Translations under genes and position numbers: made by a program | Shown: piece by piece, positions 11,661 through 23,314 of the stretch | How the letters are laid out: every line of letters begins with the position of its first letter | How positions within the stretch are numbered: the stretch's first letter is position 1 | The notes under the pieces: model-generated | What the model was told of the DNA's origin: nothing | The model's input: the letters and a program-made list of their open reading frames with translations, nothing else | Database searches by the model: none | NCBI RefSeq assembly: GCF_030272615.1 | Contig: NC_081410.1 | Coordinates: forward strand, 225,671,415 to 225,735,414 | DNA from: Cryptomeria japonica | Taxonomy: Eukaryota > Streptophyta > Pinopsida > Cupressales > Cupressaceae | Length of the DNA stretch: 64,000 bases | Direction: 5' to 3'

Positions 11661-11872
11661 TTAATTATTTTATTTTTTATTTTTTTTATGCACAACAATC
11701 TAATAAATTATTAATAATTTACTATTTTTATTTGACAAAGAATATATTATCAAATTTGTATTGTTAAATTATTAAACTATTAAATTATTTACATTATTTA
11801 CATTCACCCAACATTACATTTATATGTTCGACGATTATTAAATGTGCCTAGTTATTAAATATTTTAATGGTA

Positions 11873-11878
<6 letters not shown>

Positions 11879-11911
<33 letters not shown>
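11879..11911. repeat. (AT)n microsatellite
   Basis: Uninterrupted TA dinucleotides in AT-rich noncoding DNA. Confidence 0.9.
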
Positions 11912-11913
<2 letters not shown>

Positions 11914-12224
11914 CGTTGTTAATAGTACATTAAATGGCATTTTTAATATAATTGTGTGGTAGTTATTAGGATTGCGATTTATTTGAATAGTTAATAATTA
12001 ATTTTGCTTAATGAAAGAATTATAATTGTTATTAAATAATTTTATTGTCTTGAGTAAACATTTTTTAAATGGACTTTAGTTTAGTTTTGTTGTTGTCATA
12101 TATATATTATTATAATTGAAAACTTCATTTCTAGTTTGATAACAATTATTATTAATACTTTTTAAATTGTTTTTCTCTTAGTTGTGCCTAAATGTAAATC
12201 TTATGCCTATGACGTTAATGTTAT

Positions 12225-13378
12225 TGTCATGCTCTGAGTGTGATACCTGCAACTGCAACATAAAACACTCGATAGATCATTACAAGAATGGTTAGCAAAT
12301 CATAAGCAAAAGAAAGATAAAACCATGACAAAGCAATCTATCGCCTTCTAAGAGATGCGAGTATGGATTTTCTCTCAGATCTGGATAGGCAATCCTAGTG
12401 ACTTGACTACACCTAGATGGGGGATTTTAAATGAGAATGATATGCAAAGATGAGATTGATTATGCTAGATTGATCCAAGAGACTAATTAAGCTAATGATA
12501 TGCATGATTAAGCAATGAAAAAGATTGATTAAGCTACATGATTCAACAATTATGCTATAAAATGATCAAATTAAACTAAATCTAAGATGCAATTGCCTAT
12601 AATAATAATGCTCAAATGATATGCTAGAATGGATATGCCTATAGTAACAATGCATAAGATTAAAATGAGATGGGATCCTTATTGCTCCAAAATGGGGGAT
12701 ATTTGTAAGATTTCCAAGGCCAGGGGTGAGGTGGCAGGAATCAACGGTCAAGATTGAGTCTGAAGATATCAAGGGTGAAATTGGAGGAGGTTGGAGAAGA
12801 GGTTGGAGGAAGAGACACTTGTCATCTCTGTGGTGACAAGTGTCAAGGAGCTTTGCTCATAAAAGGGAAAGTGTCCAAGAGAGGAGACATGTGGCCAAAG
12901 TGCCATGTGTCTCAAGAAGAAAATATCCACACCATAGGAGGTTAGGATAAGGAGGTTAGGATGTGCAAGATAGGATAGGGTTAGGCAAACCCAAGGCTAG
13001 GTGGAATGAGTCAGGCTAGAGGGATGGTTAGGCTAGGTGGTTATAAGTTAGGAGGCATGTGGGTAATTTGAATTAAAAAATTCAAATAATAGGAAAAGAC
13101 TAATTAATTCTCAACAACTCATAAATTGATTTGTTTTAATTAATTAGGGGATTAGAAGAATTAATTGAAGTGGGGGGAGGATTAATTAATTTGAATTAAT
13201 TAATCAAAGGGGATTATTGAAATGAACCTATTAAATAAATCCTTAGATTTATTAATAAGTAGATGAAAGGGGGAATTTAATCAAATTGCTTAATGAATTC
13301 AATTAAATTAGGAAGGGGGATTAATTAAATACTTGCTTATTTAATTAATTATCTTCAGACCATTTTTAGGTGTATACA
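12225..13378 (-). mobile_element. Solo LTR, probably Ty3/gypsy type (1154 bp), with GTTAT duplications
   Basis: On the minus strand it begins TGTATACACC (plus end 13378) and ends GAGCATGACA (plus start 12225), a TG...CA pair with TGT/ACA ends. GTTAT flanks it exactly at 12220-12224 and 13379-13383. No internal coding region is present, as expected after recombination between two LTRs. The U3 side (about 13080-13375) is rich in TTAATTAA motifs. A similar LTR end, GAGCATGACA followed by GTTAT, occurs at about 42612-42626. Assignment to gypsy is an inference from the LTR style, not from protein. Confidence 0.8.
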
Positions 13379-13383
13379 GTTAT

Positions 13384-13814
13384 TGATTTTGGAGTTGTTT
13401 TGATGTTTGATTAAATCAAACCCTGACCTTTAATGTTATAGTAATCCTAAACTAATAGGAGTTTGAGTTTGTGCCTTTTATGTTGTTTTGGCCCGTATTT
13501 CTTTTTAGGGGGATTCCAAAGGTTGGTCTTTTAGAACAGTTTCTTTTGATAGTGCTATTATGTTAAAATTATTGTTTGGGCTTTAATATGGAAGTTTGTG
13601 ATGGCTTATCAGCCTCTTGGTAATATATTATTATTCTCCTTTTTGGGATTGAGCTATGTTGAGCTCTTTGATGGAATATTTTGAATTTGATGCTTATGTG
13701 GTTGAGATGCGATGTTATTCAAGATTTGGTTGGATCTTATTATTTGGTGTATGGTGCTTCCAATTTTTTTATGAGATTATTTGATGATGATTTATTTGAT
13801 GATGGTTGGTTTTG
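13384..13814. other. Noncoding flank between two insertions
   Basis: AT-rich DNA with no recognised gene. It is the left flank of element C; its continuation is at 31891 once C and one duplication copy are taken out. Confidence 0.6.
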
Positions 13815-13819
13815 AGTAT
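13815..13819. repeat. Target site duplication of element C, left copy (AGTAT)
   Basis: AGTAT directly before the LTR start TG at 13820; repeated at 31886-31890 directly after the LTR end. Confidence 0.92.
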
Positions 13820-13899
13820 TGTTATGCCTAGCATATCTGTTTCCCCATTTAGTCTCCTTGAGTCAAAATATGGACCCCCTTTTTTCTTCTTTTTGGTTT

Positions 13900-14665
13900 T
13901 ACCTCTGAACTCCAGAGTCCCGAGGTCCCTTGTTGTTCTGACCTCAGAACTCCGGAGTCCCGAGGTCCCTTATTGTTCCAACCTTAGAACTTCGGAGTCC
14001 CAGAGTCCTGAGGTCCTTGTTGTTCTACTTTTCGTCGACCTCGGAACCCCGGGACCCTAGAGTCCCGAGATCATGTTTATGACTTTCGTACGGAAGGGTT
14101 CGGGAGGCTATACATAAGGGATGATGGGCTTTTTGGGTTCATTTGTGCATTCAAAGCTTCTCCTCCCTAGCCCCAAGTCGCGAACCTTTGGACCTCCGAG
14201 CTCTCTCTTGGCATTTTTTGGTTTTTCGATTCACCAGGTTGGTGAATTTTCTCCCCATGTGATGTTTTTCTAGGTTAGATTTATTTTTCTTGTTTTTATT
14301 TTCACGTTTTAGGTTTTTTTGGTGTGCCCTAGTTTTCCCGCTCAGAACCCCGGATCCCCAGAGTTCCGGCTACCCCTTCCATTTCACCCCAGATCCCCGA
14401 AGTTCCAGGCAACCTCCCATTTCCACCTCGGAACCCCAGATCCCTAGAGTTCTGGGTGCCCCTTCCATTTCACCTCAGAACCCAGGATCCCCGGAGTTCT
14501 GGGTGCCCCTTCCATTTCACCCCGGAGTTCTAGATCGCCCCAACCCATGAACTCGAAACCCCAAAACTCTAGAGTTTCAGGAGGTTTGTATAGACCTAAC
14601 CTTGGAAGCCTGGAGTTCTGAGCCTTCTCCCCTTTGTGCTTACCCCGAGACCCCAAAGTTCGGAA
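13900..14665 (+). repeat. GC-rich degenerate tandem repeats in the C 5' LTR
   Basis: Two clusters. The first (about 13900-14070) repeats a unit like AACTCCGGAGTCCCGAGGTC. The second (about 14335-14660) repeats units like GGAACCCCGGATCCC-AGAGTTC with GTGCCCCTTCCATTTCACC between them. Copies differ at many sites. They lie on both sides of the TATA-like site, and may be promoter-linked repeats. Confidence 0.8.
14108..14119 (+). promoter_or_regulatory. TATA-like element in the C 5' LTR
   Basis: CTATACATAAGG here corresponds to CTATATATAAGA at 27542-27553 in the 3' LTR, a good TATA box. The 5' copy has a T-to-C change. The conserved context GATGATGGGCTTTTTGGG follows in both. Placement ahead of the ORF suggests it drove the element RNA. 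Confidence 0.55.
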
Positions 14666-14735
14666 GTGAATCAAAATTTATGTTTAGTATTGAGGACTGA
14701 ATATTTGTGTTTTGCCTACAGGTTCAAGTGGTTAG

Positions 14736-17700
14736 ATGGACTCATCCTCTAGCAAAAGAGGCAAAGAAATTGATAGACTCTGGGCCACCATGAAGTATCA
14801 TTACCAAGGACAAGTATATGTTTCAAAGCTGGAGGATCAAATCAGATGGGTTACCGATATGAAAATCGGCCACATCGAAATTGAAGATATTAAGGTTCAA
14901 TTGGATAAATCTACTCTGGAGGCCCTCCACTAAAGAATTAAGAGGTCCGGCTTAATTGAAGCCATTATTTTCCCATAGTCAATACAAGCACCATAATTCA
15001 TAATGTCCATTGCACCATTTTACAATCCAGAAACTAGAAAATGCACAAATGCATAGGGAAGGACATTCATAGACTTGTCTCCAGATATGCTTGGTTTCGT
15101 CTTTGGAATTCCAGGCAGAGAGGAAGCATTTTTGTTGACTGAAGAAGAGGCCTTGAAGGCATGGAATGACAAGACATCAACCAGCAAAAGACATATGAAT
15201 GCGAGCTAGTTAGAAGAAGAAACAAAGACAGGGCTCAAGGCAACAGAGACCCTAAGGGAGGACTTCAAAGAGCCTCAAAGAGATTTAATCATCATGCTCA
15301 GTAGGGCCTTTGGCAAGCCAAACTACAAGCACTTCCATCCCTAGATGTTCTAGTTCATGACCACCATTTTGATAGGGAAACAATACTTTGACTGGCCGTA
15401 GATCCTCTCTGATAATATTTGTAGGTAGATGAAAGAGGTGCAACACACACACAAATTCTTCTTCACATCATATGTCATCTGGGTAGATGCCAGAGCTAGA
15501 AAATTCCCAGGCCTACAGGTGGAAGGACAATTGGGAGAGAATGAAGGACATAAGAAGATATGGGAGTATTATTCCCAACTCACTCTAGCCAATTCTAAGG
15601 TGCATTTCAAGAGGGATAATGATGCCTTTGTTTTCCCAATAATCATCAAATTGATAGGGGATGCAGGATATCGGATTAGCCCAGAGGCCATGGCTATCAT
15701 CCGGGAGTGGGCATGTTGGTTCATTCAAAACCCACGCTCCACTTACATCAGGGTTAGTGGATTCACAGGGAATCCAATGTTGCTTCCTCGTTATTGCAAT
15801 GATAGGGTAATTTTGCTGGAATATGTAAGGCAACTTGTAAGCCTCCAATCACTATTGTCATCAAAGCATAAAACAGGAATTGATTTCTCAGTATCTATTG
15901 GATACTTTGCCTATTCCAAGATACAAGTGGCAAAGTTGGAAGAACAAGAGCTTCAAGATCTAAACTTGAAGGAATACCATCATGCTAGGGAGTTTTATGA
16001 TCCCTACGGGAAACTCAAACAAGCTATGCCTAAGGCATATGAGGGGCATAGGCCCAGCCTAGAAGATTTTTGGGCTAACTTACAAGATAGTTTTGAGGTC
16101 AAGGAAAAGAACTATAATAGGTTATATGTCCCACAGGTAAGAGATTTTGGTATTGAGACTAACCTCCCTAAAGACCTGAGGGATGACAAAGAGTTACTTG
16201 ATCCAATATATAGAGAATCAAGTATAGATAAGAGGCCCCTCTCCCCAATAAAGTGGTCTACAACTAAGGATACAAATATGGAGAGGGTCACTCAGGTGGT
16301 CATCAATAGGACTAAACAATGGTTAAGCCAGAAGGTAAGGCCTAGTATATCAAAAACAAAGCAAAAGGAATCCACCTCGGGGGTACCTCAGTCAAGAGGC
16401 CATAAGGAGTATGCCCGAAAGACAAGGTCGGCCTCAAGGCAGAATACCTCCACTGACCCAGGTGAGGAAGACAAGCCTCAAGAAAGCACTGAGGACTTGT
16501 TGAAGAAACTCCATGAAAAGATGTAGGAGTCTGAAATGTTGAAGAAGGTTGCAGACCTAGGGGTGACCGATGGATTGGGCACAGTGCCACTCGCCAAAGT
16601 TCTTCCACCAAGGATGGCTATAGGACACACTGTAGGAAAGGGTACCCCGGGACAAGAAGAGAAAGTAGAAGCCATTGAGGAGGTACCCACTCAGCCACCC
16701 ACAGGTACAACAAGTGCTTTAGGCACCAGTGCTCCCATACCATCATTAGTTAATGTATCTATAGGGCAGCCCAGAGTGCAAGGTTTCACATCCACTACTG
16801 AGGAGGTAAAAGTTAGAAACATTGAGTCCGACTTTGATCAAGAAGAGGAGGATTTTGAGCATCAACGACCGCTAGGGAGCGAACAAGAAGGGGGTGAGGC
16901 ATAAGACATCTTGAATGAAAGGTTGATTCTAACTCCTTAAGATCAAGAGGACCTTCTTAAGGATATAGTAGTTGGGCAAGCAGAGATAGAGCCAGGCGAT
17001 GAAGAAATGATATTCAATGAGGAGGTTAGTGGTAAGCTAGAAGAATTACACAAACAACAAGCTCTCCAAGCTAACCTAGCCTGCCAGATTGCATCATTCC
17101 AAGATTCTGGGCAAACAAGAGCCAAAGCAAGAGATGAAGCAGAAGAGAAGGAAGAGGTTCATGTCATAACTGTAGATATTTAATCACATCAAGGTGATAA
17201 AGCTAAAGATATACCACAATGGTTGGAGTTTACCTTTGGGAAGAAAAAGAGAAAAGCAGAGCTCCTTAAGGTTACTCTACAACAAGCAATCACCGAGGAA
17301 CCACCAAAGGTTAAGAAGCTGAAGATGGTTCATCACCTATCAAAAACTAGTTCTGGTGAAGTGATTACAGATGTGGCAGTTCCATCATAGGCCAAGGGAC
17401 AAGCTTTTCCCAAATACCAAATATCACAGATAAACCTGGGTAAGCAAACCAAGTGGGGAGAACTATATACCTTGGATCTAGCCACAAGCATTGTCAGAGG
17501 GCGCGTGGAAAAGGAGCACACCTCAAATATGGAGCTTAAGGCGTAGCTTGTGTAGTATAAACATCTCTTGATAGAAATGTGTAAACCTTTGGACTCTTGT
17601 AGAATGGATGACCTACCTTCAACCTCATCACTGCCAGAGGGAGAGGTAAAGGCACTACTAGAGGTGAGACGAGTAGCTACAACCGCCAAATCTTAGACTT

Positions 17701-18362
17701 AGGTAAATGCGGCCAAGATTAGATTATTTCTACAAAATATAATGGAAATATACTATAAGGCGTTACAGGCAGGTGGAGCTTTGGCAACCTGCTCCACACA
17801 ATGGGAGCGGAAGGAGAACACCTTTAATAAGCAGTTCCGAATTTTGAAAATGATACTAGGGTTAGGAGAAGAGCTGATAGTAAAAGAAGACCTCTTGGGA
17901 GGGGACAATTCTGAGAATTTATAGTCCTACATATACATTTTGGAGCTGAAAATAGAGATGTATCAGCAGTATATCAAGGAGATGACTAACATTCGGGACC
18001 CTCTCCTCGGGGAGATTTTGTCATATGAGAATTTTGTGACAAATGTACTAGGGCCTTTTGGCCTCATAATAGCTGATACTAGAATAATGGACCAGCAGCA
18101 AGTCTTGAATCAATGGGATGCGTATGAGGCACAAAACCTAGGACCTGCCACCCAGTTTGACGTCACCCTTATGGATAGATACACACAATTGATTACTCAG
18201 TGTCAAGAGGTGGAAGATACAATAAAGGAGTTAGAGGAACAAGGAGCACATGCAGATGAGGCTTTGAAGAAATATAAATTTAGAATTAAGCATGTAGCCA
18301 ATCCGCTAGTCCAAGCAGTTACATTCATAATTGAAAATTATAAGGCTTTTACTAAGAAATAA
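14736..18362 (+). pseudogene. LTR-embedded ORF of element C, 5' LTR copy (about 1209 codons, decayed)
   Basis: One reading phase runs from an ATG at 14736 (MDSSSSKRGKEIDRL) to the TAA at 18360-18362, broken by many stop codons but no apparent frameshift. The longest clean piece is 15429-16526. The N-terminal third looks globular (SYVIWVDARARKFPGLQ, ISPEAMAIIREWACWFI). The middle is basic and Ser/Thr/Pro-rich (near 16330-16480), then acidic (DQEEEDFEHQ). The C-terminal part is helical with Glu/Lys/Gln-rich stretches that could be coiled coil (ITQCQEVEDTIKELEEQG). No RT, integrase, protease or zinc knuckle is visible. Function unknown. It is looser in kind to the extra ORFs of elements E and F; homology is not shown here. 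Stops at 14931, 14994, 15054, 15207, 15342 and 15351 are also present in the 3' LTR copy. Confidence 0.8.
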
Positions 18363-19394
18363 AAAGTTAAGCACACAATTGCTAAAGATAGCAAAGATTT
18401 TTCTTCTACTACCGCTCCTACCCAAGTTCCATTTATGAAATTAATCCTGCATGATTATGAAAAATGTGGCTCACCTAGCCTAGTCTTCGTAGTGCTCATG
18501 CAACGTGCATTTTGTAGTTGTTAAGTGGAATGTCCAGGCAGAAACTTGCAAGTTAACCGTGACTCCTAATTTTAGTTCTTAATTTAGGGTAGAGTTATTT
18601 TGTAAATAATAGGGTGAAGAGCTTCTATAAATTGAGAAGTTGGATTCATTTGGAGGGGTCCCAAATTGATGATTTGAGGCCAACTTAGAGATTTTAGAGT
18701 ATTTTGTAGATTGTTAAGAAGTTTAAGTTATTTTTGTTATTCATTCATGGAGATTAATATGAAAAGCAGCTTGTAGATTGCCTGATCTACGTTTATATTC
18801 TACCAAATTGTTCTGTGTAATCTAGTAACGTCTATTGTTTTGAGTTAACAACGTGGTTTAATCTTTTTGTCTATCATTTTATGAATCATATTGCGCACAC
18901 CAGTGGTGTATGAGAATTATTGTGATAGGCCATATTGTTGATGATTTTATTTTTCACAGATTTATGAAATTGATGATTTTGCAGGTTTTCTGGAGGTCCA
19001 TTGTTGAATGCTAACTTGGATAATAATTGATAATTGCTTGGATTGTAGGGAAGTAATTGAATAGTTTATTAAGTTGTCATTGTATTGATCTTTATTGTTA
19101 TTTCCTTGTTTCCCTTACGCTTTGCATTTTATTTCCCCAAAGAATCTTAAATCATAAAATACAAAAAAAGAGGAAGTGCAATTGTCCGTTAACCAGCGAG
19201 ATTTAGCTCTAACTAGCAGGCCCCTTTATAGGTATAACCACATCAACCATTGAGCTATCCATCACCATCGAGACCCAACTACAGAGACCTTGGGGTAGTG
19301 AGTTCTTCCAAACTCGTTGCTTTTTAGGAGAGGTGGTGAGTGTTTGCATAAACTACCAGACTGTTGGTGGGTGTGTCAAAAACACACGTCAACA
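18363..19394 (+). other. Distal part of the C 5' LTR, noncoding
   Basis: AT-rich, with no frame of its own; it matches 30856-31885 in the 3' LTR closely. It ends with the hairpin GTGTGT-CAAAA-ACACAC (19372-19388) a few bases before the LTR end, conserved in the 3' copy at 31863-31879. Confidence 0.8.
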
Positions 19395-19399
19395 GAAAC

Positions 19400-19418
19400 T
19401 AGCGCTAGAAGGAGGGCC
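19400..19418 (+). promoter_or_regulatory. Candidate primer binding site of element C
   Basis: TAGCGCTAGAAGGAGGGCC lies five bases after the 5' LTR end. Gypsy primer sites often start TGGCGC; here the second base is A. It is probably a decayed tRNA-complementary site. Which tRNA was used cannot be settled by eye. Confidence 0.6.
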
Positions 19419-19430
19419 AAGACTGTTTCC

Positions 19431-21500
19431 CTCATAGGTGAACCACATATGGTACTTCCAGGAGATGGATTGATTCCCTTCAGCCAACCTAACCTCAACA
19501 ACCAGCAAGATGACATTCTTACTCAACTATATGACTTTTCTTGGGACAATACGAGAAATTACAACCATTGGTTACAAGTACGACAAGTATTAGATAACAA
19601 GAGACAAAAGGCTATACGTATAGAAGCAGAGGCACAAAGACAACTCAATCCTTAGGTGAACCCATGAGAAAATCTACAACCACCTCCTCAACTAGATAAT
19701 TGAGGTACTAAGATGGATCGTATATCATCTTTTTCTCTCGAGAGATTCCACTGAGTCCTTAGGAGTGGTTCTTCACCATCTGACTTAGTTGAATTAGAGC
19801 TTGCCACTAGGAGGAAGAAGAAAAAAGCTAAGAAACAACCCTCAACATCTTCACCAGTATAGTCATCCATACCCAATGTAAGAGATCAACTAATCCCCAG
19901 TCCTCAGCCTATTGTTGCACCTTTTGTAACTCAACGTTCACCATCACTACCTTCAATGGCCTACTTAAACTAAGACACCAGACCACTAGGAACCATACCA
20001 GGGGGTATACATGACCTACCTAGAAATCCTAACAAATTTTGCAACAAATTTTACTATCTAGGGGGATGAACGGCTGATGAACATATTGAAGCATTCAAAG
20101 ATGCAGTTGTTCATTCTTGTAATCATATTGAACACCAAGATGTAGTATGTAGACTCTTCCCATATTCACTTGGTGAGAATGAATACAATTGGTACTTAAC
20201 CCTACTTGCAAATTCCATCATAGGTTGGGATCTCTTGGAGAAGGCCTTCATTGATCAATTCCAAGTGTACTAGACCCCGAGACACTATACCATCAGTTTT
20301 CTTCTCTTAAGAAATTGTCGAATGAGTCATTAATGAATTTTAATACCAGCTTCCAAAGGGCATTCAAGAGGCTACAAGCCCCTTACCAGGTAGTGCCCAA
20401 TGTAGCCATCGATTCATATCTGAGAGCTATTGACCCTTGGACTACTATGTTCATTAAAAAGAGTGTTCCTCAGGATCAAAGGGATACCTTAGCAAAAGTC
20501 TTCACATTAGCAATTAGCATGAATCATGAGTTGAATCAAACTCCAGGAGGGATCGGATATAATTTACCCACAGGGGTGAAACAAGGAAATTAAAATCAAC
20601 TCCCAGGTGTACCCTCGTCTCTACCTATAGGTGCCCCAACAATGAACCCCATGCCAATTTATGCACCCCAACCACAGGCAAGTCAGTAGTTTGCAGCTCA
20701 AGTGTCGACTTGGCAAAATGGTGCCAATACCATCCCCACTCAAACACAATATGTCGATCAACCGCAAGACAAAAATCAATAATTTGACAATATGAATTCA
20801 GCAAACCAACTTCCAACTACGGCACCTGAGAATCAAGGATCCCATATATCTGCTGAAGTAGAGGCCTTGAAGAAAATGATCTCGCAGGTTACTTCAGACT
20901 TGAGCCATCTAAAGATGAATCCACCAGGAGGGTATAATCAATCTCAACCATATAATAATCAACGAAACTACAATAACTAGAACCAAAATCAAAGGTACAA
21001 TAATAAACCTTATAATAGGCAGTGGAATACGGGTCCGAATAACGATGGGGTGAACCATGACCACCCAGATGCATGGGATAACCCAAACCATGCACAAAGT
21101 GTTAACCTTGCTGATATGAATCTACTAACAAATTGGTGCATGTTGCATGACACAGCTGCCCATTCTGAGGTTAATTGTGCATAGTTCAAAAAAATCGTAA
21201 GAATTGCTCAAGTTGATTCTCAGCCTAAAGATTCTTCTAATAATGAACCTAATAAGGTTAATACTACCATGTTGGTTGATACTTTCCTGTGTAAAGAGTT
21301 TTAGGTTGAAGCTGATGGTGAACCATGCATATACGATGCTTAGGCCTTTCAAACCAGGAACAATTATAATCTTAGGAGTCAAGGCAAGGCTCCTTTAATA
21401 GAGCCATCTCCCCCGATGGGCAGGTTTGTACCTCTAGATGCTAATGTAAGTAAAAATCCTCGTCCACCTCAAGCTTTCCAAGGAACATGCCCTAGACAAG
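19431..21500 (+). pseudogene. Element C gag
   Basis: Decayed capsid gene in the first phase up to about 20290 and shifted afterwards. Visible parts: LTQLYDFSWDNTRNYNHW, RRKKKKAKK, then a gypsy retrotransposon gag-like stretch (about 20030-20600: FCNKFYYLGG, TADEHIEAFKDAV, LFPYSLGENEYNWYLTL, LLEKAFIDQF, LMNFNTSFQRAFKRL). A Gln/Asn-rich tail follows (YNNQRNYNN, about 20920-21030). No clear zinc knuckle is seen. At least ten stops and one frameshift near 20290 break it. In a live element it would package the RNA. Confidence 0.82.
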
Positions 21501-22720
21501 CTTAGGGGAAAGATTATGTTCTAAAAGGATCATTTGATATTACTAAGGAGATGGAAAGGACTACCACTACTATGTCCTTAATGGAAGTATTGAGATATTG
21601 CCCCAAACAGAAGAGGTCTCTCCTTAGAAAGTTGGAAATGTTAGAATCAAAGAGTAATGAGGTTAAGATGGATGACTTTAATGAAGTTAATGCTAACGTC
21701 AGTAATGATGCAATAGAAAATCCACCATTTTTACTAAGTTTGAATATATGTGGGAAGAATTTACATAACTGTTTGGTAGACTCGGGAGCTTCAAGAAACA
21801 TAATGTCTTACTCTATATGCCAACAACTTAAACTTCAACCAGTACGTGCAAATAGTAAGGTAGTACAATTAGACAAAATAGAGGTCAATATCATTAGAGA
21901 ATTGAAAGATGTATACATCCAGTTAGGCACTGATCCTCAAATATCTCACTATATTGACATTCAAGTGGTGGATATTGCAGAAGTATATGGGATGCTCCTC
22001 AGTAGGGATTGGTCCAAGACATTGGGAGGATATTTTTCAACTTGTTTTATGTACTTATGGCTTCCTTGGAAGGGGGTTAGCAACTAGATCTGAATTGATA
22101 GTGAGCTTAAATTGAAGAAATTAGTCACGGATTATGGTGCTCTTAATGAAGTGGCATTTGCTGAGGTAAGCCTAGGGGTTTACAGAGTCAATGAGATTTT
22201 TACTTTCTCTACACCAACCCCACTTCAACTATTTCAAGCCAACAAAACCGCATATAGAGGGCAGGTGAAAGAGTTCGTTACAACAGTACAACAAGGAATG
22301 TGCTTATTAGGAAACACTATGAAGATACAAGAGTTGCTACTTCCAAAGTGGTGTCGGATACACCATGAGGAGCACTCAAAAGTTTCATGTATCCCATGTC
22401 AAAATGAGATTATGAAGTTGATGAGTCCAGTTCCATTCAAAGAGGATGATCATACCAATAGTATGGAGGAAGTTCAAGGTTTCAAATTAGAGCCCCAGAC
22501 AATCGAGCCCATAGACAAGATTACCTTACCTAAAGAATACAACCATGAGGTTCTTGTGGTTAAGGTTGTTAAAAATGAAGAGGGAGATGTTCCTCTAGAA
22601 CTTAATAAGGAAGAAACACAATCCAAGATTCAACCCCAATCGGAACACATTGTTCCAAGTACTACTGAAGTGTTTATACAATCAGAAATTGAACAAACTC
22701 AATTGCCGCAAGGTCTCTAG
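21501..22720 (+). pseudogene. Element C aspartic protease and linker
   Basis: The frame at 21551-22087 carries a retropepsin-like site, NCLVDSGASRNIMSYSIC, near 21765-21820 (Asp-Ser-Gly-Ala is the active site), with a supporting downstream part (VYGMLLSRDWSKTLGGYFST) typical of Tat-like gypsy proteases. A TAG follows at 22085-22087. The frame continues at 22112-22720 with a linker rich in Glu and Pro (LVVKVVKNEEGDVPLEL) of no recognised domain. The protease would cut the polyprotein during particle maturation. Confidence 0.82.
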
Positions 22721-22789
22721 CTTGAAAAGCAACAATCCTCTCTTAACACTAACCTCAATATTGACCCAAAGGTGAAGAATATGAAGAGG

Positions 22790-23281
22790 CCAAAAGATGA
22801 AATATGGTTTTTAAAGTTTGATGGGTCAAGATCCAAACAAGGCAACGGAGCAGGCGTAGAGTTAACCAATGCAAAAGGGAAAATCCTTTTAGCTTCTTAC
22901 TGACTTTAATTCCCTTGTACTAATAACATGATGGAGTATGAAGCCTTAATTAGAGGATTACTTTTCGCTCATAAGAAAGGAGCAAAGTGTTTGAAGGTGC
23001 AAGAAGATTCAAAGTTGGTGGTTAAACAAGTGCAAAGCCAATATGCATGCCATGACAAAAGGTTAGTGGCATATCGGAATAGAGTGTGGGATCCGATTGA
23101 AGATTTCGAGGCTTTTGACATTCAACTGGTACATAGGAAAGTAAATGGAATACCCGATGCGCTGGTTGTAGCTGCTAGTAAATTAGAACTAGTAAGCCAA
23201 CCCCCTTTAAAGAAGTTCTCGATGGAATTAATCTCTGCACTTGTTGTGCTTGACAATATTAAACATTTCCAAGTTTTCTGA
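22790..23281 (+). pseudogene. Extra archaeal-type RNase H domain of element C, located before the RT
   Basis: In the pol phase, the stretch shows an RNase H I fold signature with four acidic sites: FLKFDGSRSKQGNGAGVEL (Asp), MMEYEALIRGL (Glu), VQEDSKLVVKQVQSQY (Asp) and GIPDALVVAAS (Asp). The EYEALI and DSxLVVxQV style is that of the second, archaeal-type RNase H known in Tat/Ogre elements. Two stops lie between the first and second motif (near 22901-22909). A separate RT-linked RNase H is at 24560-24960, so C has two. It would degrade RNA in RNA-DNA hybrids. Confidence 0.83.
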
Positions 23282-23314
23282 CATGACGCTCATATCTTAT
23301 CCTTTCTCACCAAT

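Larger units (their letters stand above)
10858..12219. other. Noncoding stretch without recognised gene
   Basis: No ORF with family features on either strand. From about 11660 it is strongly AT-rich. It holds the hairpin-rich GC patch at 11527-11660 and an AT microsatellite at 11879-11911, listed separately. Confidence 0.6.
13820..19394 (+). repeat. Element C 5' LTR (5575 bp)
   Basis: Homologous from end to end with 27246-31885, apart from a 1008-base segment (about 17210-18217) missing from the 3' copy and smaller indels. It runs: start, GC-rich repeats, a TATA-like site near 14108, more GC-rich repeats, the ORF at 14736-18362, then about 1 kb of AT-rich DNA ending in a GTGTGT-ACACAC hairpin and CAACA. 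Confidence 0.92.

Noticed and set aside
13900-14665. CRISPR-like array of GC-rich units
   Set aside because: Units are degenerate, without constant spacer length, lie in LTRs, and the context is a plant genome.
21125-21382. Minus-strand ORFs across element C gag and RT (also 21514-21801, 24229-24546)
   Set aside because: They are antisense shadows of the decayed plus-strand gag-pol, without domains of their own.
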